Positions 53,962 to 63,908 are shown, counted from the first letter of the stretch. The stretch: 64,000 bases of DNA from Velthaea sp965214335 (GCA_965214335.1 CBDCBO010000002.1:1-64000); one strand, 5' to 3'. A program made the numbers and translations. The notes: generated from the letters alone by a model not told the origin.

Positions 53962-54804
53962 CTAGCATCGTTTGCCCTCTACCCAAGTCGCGCCGTTTAC
54001 TCCTGGCCGTTCGGGCAGGTCGCCGGTGAGACGCACGACCAATACCGTCGAGTCGTCGCGCAGTTCATCGTTGGCATACGCTTTGACGGTTTCGAAAATA
54101 CATGTTGCGAGCTGGTGCGGCGGCTGGGTGCGGTTCGCGACGATGGTTTCGCACAGCCGGTCGATGGTGAAGAGCTCGCCCCGTTCGTTGGTCGCTTCGG
54201 TGAGGCCGTCGGTGTACAGGACGATCGTATCGCCGGGTCCGGCCGGCAACGTTGTCTGTGCGTAGGTCGCACCAGCGTTGACCCCGAGCACCAGACCGTG
54301 CGCCTGCGTCACTTCGACGTCCGCCGCAGCGGAGCGTAAGATGAGCGCGGGTTCGTGGCCGGCATTGACGAACCGGAAGGTGCCTGCGCCGGGGTCGACC
54401 ACACCACACAAGAACGTGACGAATGAATCGTGGTCGACGTCGTTGACGACGACGGTGTTGGCGTGCTTGACCAACAGAGCGAGATCGTCGATGCCCATCG
54501 CGGTGAGTAAGCCGCGCACGAGATAGCGCAGCATGAGTGCGTTGAGGGCGGCGGCCAGCGACTTGCCCGAAGCATCGCCCAGGCAGAAGATGATGCTCTG
54601 TCCGTTGTGGTCGAGCAGGTCGAGATAGTCGCCGCCGACGAGTCGCGACGGTTCGGCACGGAAGCCGATTTCAACACCGGGAACGGCCGGGATCGCGACA
54701 TCGAGGAGTGCGCGTGAAATGCGATCGGCCGCCAAGTCGAAGTGACGTTGCGCATCGATCCCGAACGTAAACGCCGCGATCGCTCGTTTGATGGAGGTAT
54801 CCAT
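53962..54804 (-). CDS. PP2C/SpoIIE-type serine phosphatase
   Basis: A 280-aa protein, mostly a SpoIIE/RsbU PPM phosphatase domain (about 30-265). Metal-binding motifs are visible: VGGDYLDLL, CLGDASGKSLAAALNA, NAGHEPALIL, LYTDGLTEATN and RDDSTVLVV. The N-terminal ~30 residues are a short helix with no recognised sensor domain. Such enzymes usually reset anti-sigma-factor antagonists. No partner kinase or STAS protein is adjacent. Divergent from alkB; an SOS-like palindrome lies in the 93 bp between them. Confidence 0.9.
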   Translation of the reverse strand: MDTSIKRAIAAFTFGIDAQRHFDLAADRISRALLDVAIPAVPGVEIGFRAEPSRLVGGDYLDLLDHNGQSIIFCLGDASGKSLAAALNALMLRYLVRGLLTAMGIDDLALLVKHANTVVVNDVDHDSFVTFLCGVVDPGAGTFRFVNAGHEPALILRSAAADVEVTQAHGLVLGVNAGATYAQTTLPAGPGDTIVLYTDGLTEATNERGELFTIDRLCETIVANRTQPPHQLATCIFETVKAYANDELRDDSTVLVVRLTGDLPERPGVNGATWVEGKRC

Positions 54805-54874
54805 CCGAGCGGCTTCGTGTCCGGTCAGCGGATACTTTCGCCCTCGCCCGCCGGCAGGGCAAATTCACCTCGAA

Positions 54875-54888
54875 CGAACATACGTTCG
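54875..54888. promoter_or_regulatory. Candidate LexA (SOS) box upstream of alkB
   Basis: CGAACATACGTTCG is a perfect CGAAC-N4-GTTCG palindrome matching the Gram-positive/actinobacterial-type LexA consensus CGAACRNRYGTTYG at every defined position. It ends 9 bp before the alkB start codon, so a bound repressor would block the promoter or ribosome site. It could also affect the divergent phosphatase gene. Confidence 0.7.
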
Positions 54889-54897
54889 ATACCGGTT

Positions 54898-55524
54898 ATG
54901 CGACAATTAACGCTTTTTGCATCAGCTGCGGAACCCACCGTCGTGGTCGGCGACCGCGGCGATGTTCGATACATTCGCGGCTTTCTCGATCCGGCGGCCG
55001 CACGCGAACTCTTTGCCGAATTGCACCGTTCGACGAACTGGCAAGCCGATTCGCGGATGATGTACGGCCGGCGCGTTTTGGTCCCGCGGGAAACCGCCGC
55101 CCGCGGAGCGGACTGCCCGCAGGATTGGAGTCCGGCGCTCGTGCGCGCGCGTAGCGGCATTGAAACGCTGCTGCATACGGCGTTTGACTATGTCTTCATC
55201 AATCGCTATCGCGACGGCAACGACAGCGTGGCTTGGCATGCCGATAACGACGCTCGTGACGATGCGCGCCGGATCATCGCTTCACTGAGCCTGGGCGCGA
55301 CGCGCTCGTTCGAGATTCGGCCGCGCCGGGCCAGCGGTCTCGAGCATAAGAAGATCGCCGTCGAATTGTCCGACGGCGACCTGATCGTCATGCGCGGTGC
55401 GACGCAACTCAACTACGAGCACCGCGTCCCCAAGGAACCGCGCATTGCCGGCGAGCGCATCAACCTCACGTTTCGTCAGCATCGCCCGCGCGACGGCGCC
55501 CTTACAGCGCCGTCGGCCCCGTAA
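54898..55524 (+). CDS. alkB: AlkB-family DNA/RNA dealkylating dioxygenase
   Basis: A 208-aa Fe(II)/2-oxoglutarate dioxygenase that repairs 1-methyladenine and 3-methylcytosine. The iron ligands are His114 and Asp116 in WHADND and the distal His in YEHRVPK, with the 2OG-binding RINLTFR after it. The substrate-lid region MMYGRRVLVPRE resembles the ALKBH2/3-like AlkB group. The start ATG 54898 has a weak ribosome site and sits just after the SOS-like palindrome. It overlaps the M16 protease gene tail to tail by 23 bp. Confidence 0.93.
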   Translation: MRQLTLFASAAEPTVVVGDRGDVRYIRGFLDPAAARELFAELHRSTNWQADSRMMYGRRVLVPRETAARGADCPQDWSPALVRARSGIETLLHTAFDYVFINRYRDGNDSVAWHADNDARDDARRIIASLSLGATRSFEIRPRRASGLEHKKIAVELSDGDLIVMRGATQLNYEHRVPKEPRIAGERINLTFRQHRPRDGALTAPSAP

Positions 55525-58183
55525 TGACGCGCACGAAGTCGTTCGGTCGAATCCATTTCGCGAGCGCCGCCTGCACCGTCGCGGGTGACGCGGCCAACAT
55601 CGCCGCCGCTTCGCGACTAAATTCGTCGATCGGCTGTTCGCGCGCGGCGGTCGTCAAGAACTGCGAACCGATGCCCTCGTAAGACTCGACCGAAACGGGC
55701 AACTCACCCAGGACGAGCGCCTTGGCCCGCGTCAGCCGGTCGCCATCGAGCGGCGTATGCTGCAGCTTGGTCAGATCGTCGATCACGAGCCGTTCGGCGC
55801 GACCGATGTTCTGCGGATCGGCGCCGTAGCTCACGGCGAACGTCGAGCGATTGTGGCCACCCGTTAGGTTGGAAGAAACGCTGTAGACATAGCCGTGCAA
55901 TTCGCGCAGATCGTGGAAGAGCAGCGAAGCATAGAAACCGCCCGACAGCACCGTATTGGCCAGACGAAGAACGGGATAGTCGGCGTCATTATAAGTCAAC
56001 GGCAGCGTCTCGGACAGGCCGACTTCGGATTGGATGCGGCCAGTCGCCGGAATGGTGGTCGAATGAGCCGCGTTCGGCTTGACTTTGGGCGGATACAGAT
56101 CGGGTTTGGGGCCGCTGGCGGTCCAGGCGCCGAAGTACTTTTCGACCGCGACTCGCGCGGCGGCGGGCGTAATATCGCCGATTACGACGATGGTCGTAAG
56201 ATCGGGCCGGTACGTTGCTGCGTAATTCGCCTTGACGTCGTCGAGCGTGATCTTCGCCGCCGAAACCGGAGTTGCGGTGCGCCGCGCCGGATCACCAGGC
56301 GGATATAATGCTTGAACCAATGCTTGTCGCGCCAGGTAGTCCGGGCTTTTTACCGTGCCGGTGAGTTCGCCGACGGTTTGCGCTTTCACAATCTGGAAGG
56401 CGTTAGCCGGGAAGGCCGGATGCAGTTCATCATCGGCGAGCAGTTGCATGCCGCGATCGAAATTGGCCGTCAAGACGTCGAGCGAAAAGCCCGGTCCGGT
56501 ACTGACGTCGGCGGCGATCTTATCGAGTTCGGCTTGATATGCGAGCCGGTCGTACGTGGTCGTACCGAAGGGCAGCAATCCACTTACCATGCCGTCAACG
56601 CCCTCTTTTCCGGCGGGATCTTGCAAACCGGCATTCATGCCGATCTGGCCACGTACGACGATGGTATGCGAGATCGCTTCGGGCTGGACGATGAGCTTGA
56701 TGCCGTTGGGCAAGATCGAGACGTCAGGTGCTAGTTTCGATTGTGGAACCGCCAGATTAGCCAAGACATCGCGCGCGAACGCCGGCAGGCCGGTGTGTTC
56801 GGTCGGCACGACGGTGTTATCTTCGCCGACCCGCCCTCCGCCCGAGCCGCCGGCGGCTGCCGACTTGGGAGTCGCGATTGCAATGGTCGCGGTGGCGTTA
56901 TCGTAGTAGGTGCGCAGAACGCGGTTGACGTCCGCGGGCGTCACGCGTTGGAGCCCGGCGAGATCTTCGTCGGGCGTGCGGTTTTCGACCGTTAGGGTTT
57001 GACTCCATAACGTTGCCAAGCCTTGAACGGAGTTGCGCGAGAATTCCGCTTGGGCCACTTCGCGCTGTTTGGCAACTTCAATGAGATCGGCGGGCAAGCC
57101 GGTTTTTTTGTAACCGTCGATGACGGCTTTGATGTCGCTTACCGCCGACGTGCCCGGCGTCGTGACGGCCACCGCCGAGCCGACGATTGAGAAACCGGCT
57201 TTGGGATACGTCTGCGCTTGAGCGAAGGTCTGTAGCGCCTTGCCCGAGGCCTGTAGCTCGAAGAGCGCGCCGCGTTCGCTGTTGAGCACGTCGTTGAGAA
57301 TTTCGCTGGCGAAATAGTCCGGATCGGCGTAGCCGGGCACGCGGTATCCAACGAAGCCGAGCGTAACGGGTTGATCGCTGTCGTCCGTAAAGGTGGCAGC
57401 GGTGAGCGGCTGCAGCTTGACCGGCGCGCGAGCCGGTAGCGGCCTAGCCGGAATGCCCTCGAAGAGCGCCCGAACTTTCGCGATCGTCGCTTGCGGATCG
57501 ACGTCGCCCGCAATGACGTAAATCGCGTTATTCGGATGGTACCACCGATCGTAAAAGGCCTGCAGATCGGGCGCTTGGATCTGCTTGAAACTCGCAACGG
57601 TGCCGAGCCCCGGATCGGCGTACGGCGTGCCGGCCATGATATGCGTCAGCATCTTCTGATTCAACCGGAAAAACGCGTCGCTGTTATCGCGCGTAACTTC
57701 CTGGGTGATCGCGCCGCGTTCCTGATCCCATAACGCTTGGGAGTCGAGTACGCCCTGGGCGCGCGAGGCTTCGAGGTGCAGGGCGATATCGAGATATTGG
57801 GCCGGCATCTCGAAAAAGAACTGGGTCATTTCGTTTTCTGTGTCGGCGTTGAAATTGCCGCCCGTAATGGCCGTCGTGTCGGCGAATTGGGACGCCGTCA
57901 ATGTCTTGCTGCCGCGAAACAGCATGTGTTCCTGCGCGTGCGCCAAGCCCGTGATGGGTTCGTCGTCGGCACCGGCTTTATAGTTGAGCCAGGTCGAGAC
58001 AACCGGCGCGAGCGGATCGCGCAATACCACGACCTGCAGGCCGTTTTTCAATGTCGCCCGCGTCACGTCGACGCTTGCGGACGTGGCCGCACGCGCCCCC
58101 GTCGATGCCGGGGCACAGAGTCCGACGGCTGCAACGATAGCGAACAAGCGAGTTACAAGATTCAAGCGACAACGTTCTCCCAT
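55502..58183 (-). CDS. M16-family zinc metalloprotease (two-domain)
   Basis: An 893-aa exported protein with a signal peptide (cleavage likely after STGARA). Two M16 halves are present: ~35-450, with the zinc motif HxxEH as His82-Ala-Gln-Glu-His86 and a downstream Glu in ENEMTQFF, and ~470-893, which lacks the zinc site, as is normal for the non-catalytic half. It resembles periplasmic PqqL/YmxG-like peptidases. It is divergent from the TonB-type receptor gene, and some members of the family process peptides imported through such receptors. That link is inference. Confidence 0.93.
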   Translation of the reverse strand: MGERCRLNLVTRLFAIVAAVGLCAPASTGARAATSASVDVTRATLKNGLQVVVLRDPLAPVVSTWLNYKAGADDEPITGLAHAQEHMLFRGSKTLTASQFADTTAITGGNFNADTENEMTQFFFEMPAQYLDIALHLEASRAQGVLDSQALWDQERGAITQEVTRDNSDAFFRLNQKMLTHIMAGTPYADPGLGTVASFKQIQAPDLQAFYDRWYHPNNAIYVIAGDVDPQATIAKVRALFEGIPARPLPARAPVKLQPLTAATFTDDSDQPVTLGFVGYRVPGYADPDYFASEILNDVLNSERGALFELQASGKALQTFAQAQTYPKAGFSIVGSAVAVTTPGTSAVSDIKAVIDGYKKTGLPADLIEVAKQREVAQAEFSRNSVQGLATLWSQTLTVENRTPDEDLAGLQRVTPADVNRVLRTYYDNATATIAIATPKSAAAGGSGGGRVGEDNTVVPTEHTGLPAFARDVLANLAVPQSKLAPDVSILPNGIKLIVQPEAISHTIVVRGQIGMNAGLQDPAGKEGVDGMVSGLLPFGTTTYDRLAYQAELDKIAADVSTGPGFSLDVLTANFDRGMQLLADDELHPAFPANAFQIVKAQTVGELTGTVKSPDYLARQALVQALYPPGDPARRTATPVSAAKITLDDVKANYAATYRPDLTTIVVIGDITPAAARVAVEKYFGAWTASGPKPDLYPPKVKPNAAHSTTIPATGRIQSEVGLSETLPLTYNDADYPVLRLANTVLSGGFYASLLFHDLRELHGYVYSVSSNLTGGHNRSTFAVSYGADPQNIGRAERLVIDDLTKLQHTPLDGDRLTRAKALVLGELPVSVESYEGIGSQFLTTAAREQPIDEFSREAAAMLAASPATVQAALAKWIRPNDFVRVITGPTAL

Positions 58184-58418
58184 TTGTTTTTCCGGCGCGC
58201 TAGGGTTCCAGCGACGTCATACTCGCACCGCCTAAGATCGTTTCGGCTAGCCGCGTTTGGAAGGACGATTCACCCGGGGCGGTCGTGCGCCTTAGGCCCA
58301 AAGGGTATCGCGCCGGCCATTTCGCATACCACGTCCCTCCAGTTGTCTATACATCCGGGCGCTTGGCAACGGTATGATTGACGCCAATCGCTACCCGTTT
58401 CGTGGGAGAGAATCTTTG

Positions 58419-61400
58419 GTGGTATATCTTCGCCGACTCTATGTCGTCGCGCTCATTGCTATCTGGTCGCTTGCTTGTGCGAGCCCCATAGAGGCCGGAA
58501 CGACGGGTGGTATCACCGGACGCATCATCGATGCGCAGACCCGGTTGCCGGTTGCCGGCGCCAAAGTTTCGGCCACCGCGCCTTCCGGTACGGCCAGCGC
58601 CACAACGAACGCGCAGGGTGCGTACGCGTTGCTTTCGCTGGCACCCGACACGTATGTGTTGACCATCGATGCGGCCGGCTACACAACCTTCGCCCAAGCG
58701 GGCGTGACGATCGCGGCCGACCAGACGCAGACGCTGGGCCTATCGCTCACCAAGCTCTTACAGACCATCGGCCGCACCACATCGCGGTCGCTGACTGATC
58801 TAGTGAAACCGGGTGCGACCAGCGACACCTACTCGATTGGTGCCGCGACGGCCGCGGCGGGTGCGGCGTTAGGGGGTCCGGGCGGTGTCGATCAAGCCTA
58901 CAGCGGGCTTGCGCTCGTACCGGGCGTGTACGTGCCGCAGGGCCAGCAAGGCTGGTATCAGCCAATCTATATTCGGGGCGGCGACCAGGATCAGATCGGT
59001 TACGAACTCGACGGTATTCCGGCCAACCGCTCCTATGACAACGCGCCGATGTCGCTACTGTCGAATATCGGAACGCAAGAACTGCAAGTGTATACCGGTG
59101 GCGCCAGCGCCTCATCCGACGGACAGGGCATCTCGGGCTATGTGAACTCGGTCGTGAAAACGGGCACGAAACCCGGTTTCGCCACGCTCGATTATGGCTT
59201 CGGCGGGCCGACGGGGTACCAAAAAGGGACCTTCGAGGTCGGCGGCGTCAGCGGGCGTCTAAGCTATTATGCCGCGGCGGCGATCGTCGATCAAAGTTAC
59301 CGCTATCTGGACCAAAACAACGGCACGTACCAAAACAACAACGGCTACTTCATTCCGAGCTACGGCCTCTTATCGGCCGGCTATAACGGAACGAATAGTC
59401 CGACGGGTAGCGGCGATCTGCCCGGCTACGCTCAAGGGGCCGCGCACACGCGCGACCGCGAAAACGTCGTGAACTTTCACTATTCACTGCCGCATCGCGA
59501 CGGCAACGCGAAAGACGATCTGCAGTTTTTGTACATCACCCAAGAGCTGTGGACCGACGATTATAGTTCTTATAACGATATCGGCGGCGCGCCCGCATTT
59601 GGTGGAGCAACGCTCAACTATCCCGATCAATACGTGTATAGCGGCCCGATCGGCGGCCCGCTGCAGCCGGCCACGAGCCAGTATTTCTTTCCCAACACGC
59701 CCGACGTGCAACGATCGTTTCAAAGCACCATCGGACCCAACGTGCGCCAAGTTTCGGACAATGGCTATAGCGTCGAGAAGCTGCAATACCAGCACAACAT
59801 GGGTGACCGAGCGTATCTGCGCTTCGCGACCTACGGGTCGTATTCGAATTGGTACATTCACGGGCCGGTGTCGGATCCGTTCATCAACAATTACGAGCTG
59901 CCCAATCATACTTACGGCTACAACACGCTGTTCGCCGACCAGATCACCGACAAGCATCTGTTGACGGTCTCGGGCTCGATCACGTCGACTCACGAATCGC
60001 GCTATTACCCGACCGGATCGTTCGCCGGCAACAACGGCGATCCCAATAGTCTCAACCCGGGCGCCGGTGCATATCCCGTTCTCGCCGGCAGCTACAAAGA
60101 CGCCGGGGGCCACTGCTACGATCAGCTAACCGGCGCGTATGCAAGTTGCTTCGGCGGCGCGTCGCAAGCGACGTTCAACTCGTATACGGGCGTCTTCAAT
60201 AATTACTATACGGCACCGGCCGGGACGCCCGCCGCCGCCAACGGCGCGCAGTGGATCGCCACCGAGAACGGCACCTTCGGCAATTTGAATCAGGTCGATC
60301 CAATTCTCTACGCCGCGTCGGTGAGCGACCAGTGGAATCCGACCGACAAACTCACCATCAACGCCGGCGTTCGCGTCGAAAAGTATCTCGACCGGTTCGT
60401 CAACGAATCCGCCGGTTACCCGGCCCGTCAATTTTGGATCAACTCGTACAACAACGAGTATTGCTCCGGGCCGGCCTTGACCGCGCCCATTTTGCGGACC
60501 GACGGTGCGGGTGACGTGGGCGTCAATCCGCTCACCGGCGCGCAACTTCCCTGTCCGAGCGGGACGACGCCGGTCAATTTGAGTTTAGCTTCACCCGCGT
60601 CGGAGTCGAATTCGGTCTTCGAGCCGCGCGTCGGTGCGACGTACAACCTGAGCCCGGATCGGGTGGTTCGAGCATCGTACGGAACCTACGCTCGGCCGCC
60701 GAACGCGTCGTGGGTTCAGTACGGCGTGACGCAAGAGGATTTGGCCACCTATATCGGCGCTAAGTTCTACAGTCAGTACGGCTTCACCAGCCCCAATCAC
60801 GATCTGCGGCCCGATACCTCGCATAACTTCGACCTGTCATACGAGCAGCATCTGCGCGGCACCGACCTGAGCTACAAAGTATCGCCGTATTACCGCGGCA
60901 CGATGGATCAGTTCGAAAATATCTTCTTGAACTCCGGCGGCGCCGAGTCGGGCGTCAACATCGGTCGCGAGCGTACGTTCGGTGTCGAGTTCGCCTTTAC
61001 CAAAGGCAGCTTCGCCCGCGATGGTTTTGCGGCGCAGCTTTCGTTCACGTACGATTATAGCCGGTTCCGGTACTCCAAGTTCGCCAGCGGTAATAGCGTG
61101 ATCGATCTGATCAACAACAATCTCAAAACGTATAACGCGTATACGGCCGCCTGCGGCGCAAACCCCAAGAACAGCATCTGCGGTACGACCACCAGCGGCG
61201 CAGCAGCCGCACCGTGCTATAGCACCGCCGGCGCCGCGGTCGGTTGCGGAACCGCCGGTGCGGTGCCGAATCCGTACTACGGGCAAGCACCGCAGAATTT
61301 ATTCGATCCTAACGGTGAGTATCAGCCGTACGATGCGATTCCGGATCAGCCGTTCTTGGGCGGTAACGGTTTCGGCGCGCCTGAAGTCGCCACGCTGTTG

Positions 61401-61874
61401 CTCAATTACAAGAAGAATCGCTTCACCATCACACCCAGCGCAACGTTTTCATCGGGCTCCGATTACGGTTCGCCGCTTTCCACGGCGGGACCGGATCCGG
61501 CGGGAAACGGGAGCTCGATCATCATTCCCAATCCGTATACCGGCAAGTTCGACAACATGGGCGCGTTCTCGCAGCCGTGGCGGCTTACAACAAACTTGCA
61601 GCTCGGCTACCAGCTGTCGCCGCGCGTGCACGCCAGTCTAACGCTCACCAGTTTATCCGATACCTGCGTGCAGCGCGGCTACGCGTGGGATCGTAGCGGC
61701 TTCTGCGCGTACTCGACGTTGCCGTTCGGCGCGGGTTTTTCCGCCCCGGTAACGGCCGGAACGGATCCCAATCTCAAATACCCCTACTCGGTGCAGCAGG
61801 GCAATAACAACACCACGTTCGTGGGCACCAAGATCCCGTTTCAGGCCTACGTGAATCTGCAGGTGAAGATTTAG
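58419..61874 (+). CDS. TonB-dependent receptor-like outer-membrane protein with carboxypeptidase-regulatory domain
   Basis: About 1150 aa. I place the start at GTG 58419 (TTG 58416 also fits) because GGGAGAG lies at good distance. An upstream ATG 58374 adds 15 residues. Signal peptide, then a CarboxypepD_reg-like beta-sandwich (GGITGRIIDAQTRLPVAGAK), then the plug (IYIRGGDQDQIGYELDGIPA) and a large beta-barrel rich in Tyr/Asn/Gly. The terminal residues NLQVKI are not the usual aromatic end. This Oar/SusC-like type imports or surface-displays substrates of unknown nature. No TonB box could be pinned down. Confidence 0.9.
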   Translation: MVYLRRLYVVALIAIWSLACASPIEAGTTGGITGRIIDAQTRLPVAGAKVSATAPSGTASATTNAQGAYALLSLAPDTYVLTIDAAGYTTFAQAGVTIAADQTQTLGLSLTKLLQTIGRTTSRSLTDLVKPGATSDTYSIGAATAAAGAALGGPGGVDQAYSGLALVPGVYVPQGQQGWYQPIYIRGGDQDQIGYELDGIPANRSYDNAPMSLLSNIGTQELQVYTGGASASSDGQGISGYVNSVVKTGTKPGFATLDYGFGGPTGYQKGTFEVGGVSGRLSYYAAAAIVDQSYRYLDQNNGTYQNNNGYFIPSYGLLSAGYNGTNSPTGSGDLPGYAQGAAHTRDRENVVNFHYSLPHRDGNAKDDLQFLYITQELWTDDYSSYNDIGGAPAFGGATLNYPDQYVYSGPIGGPLQPATSQYFFPNTPDVQRSFQSTIGPNVRQVSDNGYSVEKLQYQHNMGDRAYLRFATYGSYSNWYIHGPVSDPFINNYELPNHTYGYNTLFADQITDKHLLTVSGSITSTHESRYYPTGSFAGNNGDPNSLNPGAGAYPVLAGSYKDAGGHCYDQLTGAYASCFGGASQATFNSYTGVFNNYYTAPAGTPAAANGAQWIATENGTFGNLNQVDPILYAASVSDQWNPTDKLTINAGVRVEKYLDRFVNESAGYPARQFWINSYNNEYCSGPALTAPILRTDGAGDVGVNPLTGAQLPCPSGTTPVNLSLASPASESNSVFEPRVGATYNLSPDRVVRASYGTYARPPNASWVQYGVTQEDLATYIGAKFYSQYGFTSPNHDLRPDTSHNFDLSYEQHLRGTDLSYKVSPYYRGTMDQFENIFLNSGGAESGVNIGRERTFGVEFAFTKGSFARDGFAAQLSFTYDYSRFRYSKFASGNSVIDLINNNLKTYNAYTAACGANPKNSICGTTTSGAAAAPCYSTAGAAVGCGTAGAVPNPYYGQAPQNLFDPNGEYQPYDAIPDQPFLGGNGFGAPEVATLLLNYKKNRFTITPSATFSSGSDYGSPLSTAGPDPAGNGSSIIIPNPYTGKFDNMGAFSQPWRLTTNLQLGYQLSPRVHASLTLTSLSDTCVQRGYAWDRSGFCAYSTLPFGAGFSAPVTAGTDPNLKYPYSVQQGNNNTTFVGTKIPFQAYVNLQVKI

Positions 61875-62075
61875 CGGCGAACCCGCAAGCGTGCTCCACT
61901 CCCGCAATTGGGGGTGCTTCGACGCTGGTGTGCCGTGATGTGGCCATCGCCGTCGAAGCCAACCGCTTCAGCGCGCGAAGCCTGGGCAACTGCGCGGGCC
62001 GCCCACGGCGTCGCTTGCGCGAAGGGCGTTGCGTCGCCGCGGTAAACGGCGTCGGTTCATCGACACGGGATTGAG

Positions 62076-62600
62076 ATGCCGATATATATTGCTCTGTTGC
62101 GCGCGGTCAACGTCGGCGGAACCGGTAAGCTGCCGATGAGCGAATTGCACGCAATGTGCGTCGCGGAACGATTCACAGCGGTGCAGACCTACATCGCTAG
62201 CGGCAACGTGATTTTCACCGCCGACGACGCGGAGGCACGGGTCAAGGCGGCGCTCGAACATCGCTTGCACGCCTATGCCGGGAAGCCCGTGCCGGTCGTT
62301 ATCCGCACAGCCGCTGAACTGTCCGCCGTTGTGAGATCCAATCCGTTCCCTACGTCGCCGGCCAATTCGACCGTGGCCATCTTTTTAGATGAGCCGCCCG
62401 CGCCCAACGCTCTGGCAACCATCCGCGGTCAAGTCGACGAAGTCGTGCGCGTCGGCGTGCGCGAAATCTATGTCGCGTATGGCGCCGGCATGGCCCGCTC
62501 GAAGCTCAAGATTCCCGCCGCCGCCGGGGGGACGGCTCGCAACCTGAACACCGTTACGAAGCTGGCCGAACGTGCCGCCGGCTCCCGCGACCAGCGCTGA
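62076..62600 (+). CDS. DUF1697 family protein
   Basis: A 174-aa cytoplasmic protein with the family pattern at the N-terminus, YIALLRAVNVGGTGKLPMSE, and TYIASGNVIF. Later come NPFP and the C-terminal KLKIPAAAGGTARNLNTVTK (usually TxRNWNTVxKL). Widespread single-gene family of unknown role. The rplKA promoter begins only a few bases after its stop. Confidence 0.9.
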   Translation: MPIYIALLRAVNVGGTGKLPMSELHAMCVAERFTAVQTYIASGNVIFTADDAEARVKAALEHRLHAYAGKPVPVVIRTAAELSAVVRSNPFPTSPANSTVAIFLDEPPAPNALATIRGQVDEVVRVGVREIYVAYGAGMARSKLKIPAAAGGTARNLNTVTKLAERAAGSRDQR

Positions 62601-62603
62601 GGG

Positions 62604-62633
62604 TTGCCCGCGATTTGCGCTGCCTGCTATAAT
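62604..62633 (+). promoter_or_regulatory. Predicted promoter of rplK-rplA
   Basis: TTGCCC at 62604-62609, an 18-nt spacer and a perfect TATAAT at 62628-62633. Transcription would start near 62640 and leave a leader of about 109 nt, in which an L1-type translational operator might lie. I could not identify one by eye. Confidence 0.7.
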
Positions 62634-62748
62634 GGCGTGTCGGGCCGGCGCAACTGCCGCCCGCGCACGTCGCCGAACCCCGAGCCGTGCGCTCTTTCTA
62701 TCGGGGGAGACGGACCGCCGCGGGCGGACTTCGTCGAAAGGACACCAG

Positions 62749-63174
62749 ATGGCAAAAAAAGTGGTCGGCAAGATTGGTCTTGCGCTCAATGCGGGTAAAG
62801 CGACTCCCGCGCCGCCGGTCGGTCCGGCGCTCGGACCGTACTCGCTCAACATCATGGATTTCTGCAAGCAGTATAACGAGCGTACGCAGAGCCAAGTCGG
62901 AATGATCATTCCGGTCGAAATCACGGTCTTCGACGACCGCACGTTTACCTTCGTTACCAAAACGCCGCCGGCATCGTTTTTGATCAAGCGGGCGTTGGGA
63001 ATCGCATCGGGCTCCAAAGAGCCGAACCGCAACAAAGTCGGCAAGCTGACCCAAGCCCAAGTCCGTGAGATCGCCACCACCAAGATGCCCGATCTCAACG
63101 CGAATGATATCGATATGGCGATGAACATCATCGCCGGCACGGCCCGTTCGATGGGCGTCGAGGTGGCATCGTAA
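62749..63174 (+). CDS. rplK: Ribosomal protein L11
   Basis: The 141-aa large-subunit protein of the GTPase-associated centre, full length. It starts MAKKVVGKIGLALNAGKATP. The PPVGPALGPYSLNIMDFCKQYN block, the linker and the 23S-binding C-terminal domain (ASGSKEPNRNKVGKLT, ANDIDMAMNIIAGTARSMG) are all canonical. The ATG at 62749 is preceded by GAAAGGA. Its stop overlaps the rplA start by one base. Confidence 0.98.
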   Translation: MAKKVVGKIGLALNAGKATPAPPVGPALGPYSLNIMDFCKQYNERTQSQVGMIIPVEITVFDDRTFTFVTKTPPASFLIKRALGIASGSKEPNRNKVGKLTQAQVREIATTKMPDLNANDIDMAMNIIAGTARSMGVEVAS

Positions 63175-63884
63175 TGGCTCGCACCTACGGCAAGCGGTTG
63201 CGCGCCCTTACCGCGGCCGTCGACCGCGATCAGATGTATGACGCTGCTGAAGCCGCGGCGTTGGTCAAAGCCAATGCTACCGCGAAGTTCAATGAAACGA
63301 TCGAGATTCACGTCCGGCTCGGCGTCGATCCCAAGAAGTCGGATCAGAACGTGCGCGGCGTGGTCAATCTGCCGCACGGCACCGGGCGCACGGTGCGCGT
63401 GATCGTGTTCGCCCGTGGCGATAATGCCCGCGCCGCCGAAGCGGCCGGTGCCGACGCCGTCGGCGAGGCCGATCTCATCGAACGCGTCAAGGGCGGCTTC
63501 GCCGATTTTGACGTCGCCGTCGCGACGCCCGACATGATGGGTCAAATCGGTAAGGAATTGGGTCGTATCCTGGCCCAGAAAATGCCGAATCCGAAATCGG
63601 GTACGGTGACGCCCAATCCGGCCGCCGCGGTCCGCGACATCAAGGCCGGTAAGGTTGAATATCGCCTTGACAAGACCGGGATCATCCACGCGATCGTCGG
63701 TAAGGCCAGCTTCGAGCAGGGCCAGCTCGCTGAGAACGTGACGACCCTCCTCGATGCGATCGTGCGGGCCAAGCCGGCCGCGGCGAAGGGCACGTACGTC
63801 CGCTCCATCTCGCTTACCAGCACGATGGGCCCGGGTATAAAAGTCGATCCCGGCCGGATCAAAGCCACCGCCGCTACGGCTTAG
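63174..63884 (+). CDS. rplA: Ribosomal protein L1
   Basis: The 236-aa L1-stalk protein, usual length. Motifs include KFNETIEIHVRLGVDPKKSD, VNLPHGTGRTVRVIVFARGD, LGRILAQKMPNPKSGTVTPN and the C-terminal SISLTSTMGPGIKVDP. It is cotranslated with rplK. Unlike the usual arrangement, rplJ does not follow. A hairpin and a convergent gene end the unit. Confidence 0.98.
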   Translation: MARTYGKRLRALTAAVDRDQMYDAAEAAALVKANATAKFNETIEIHVRLGVDPKKSDQNVRGVVNLPHGTGRTVRVIVFARGDNARAAEAAGADAVGEADLIERVKGGFADFDVAVATPDMMGQIGKELGRILAQKMPNPKSGTVTPNPAAAVRDIKAGKVEYRLDKTGIIHAIVGKASFEQGQLAENVTTLLDAIVRAKPAAAKGTYVRSISLTSTMGPGIKVDPGRIKATAATA

Positions 63885-63908
63885 CCGCAACGCGGCCGAT
63901 ATATGACC

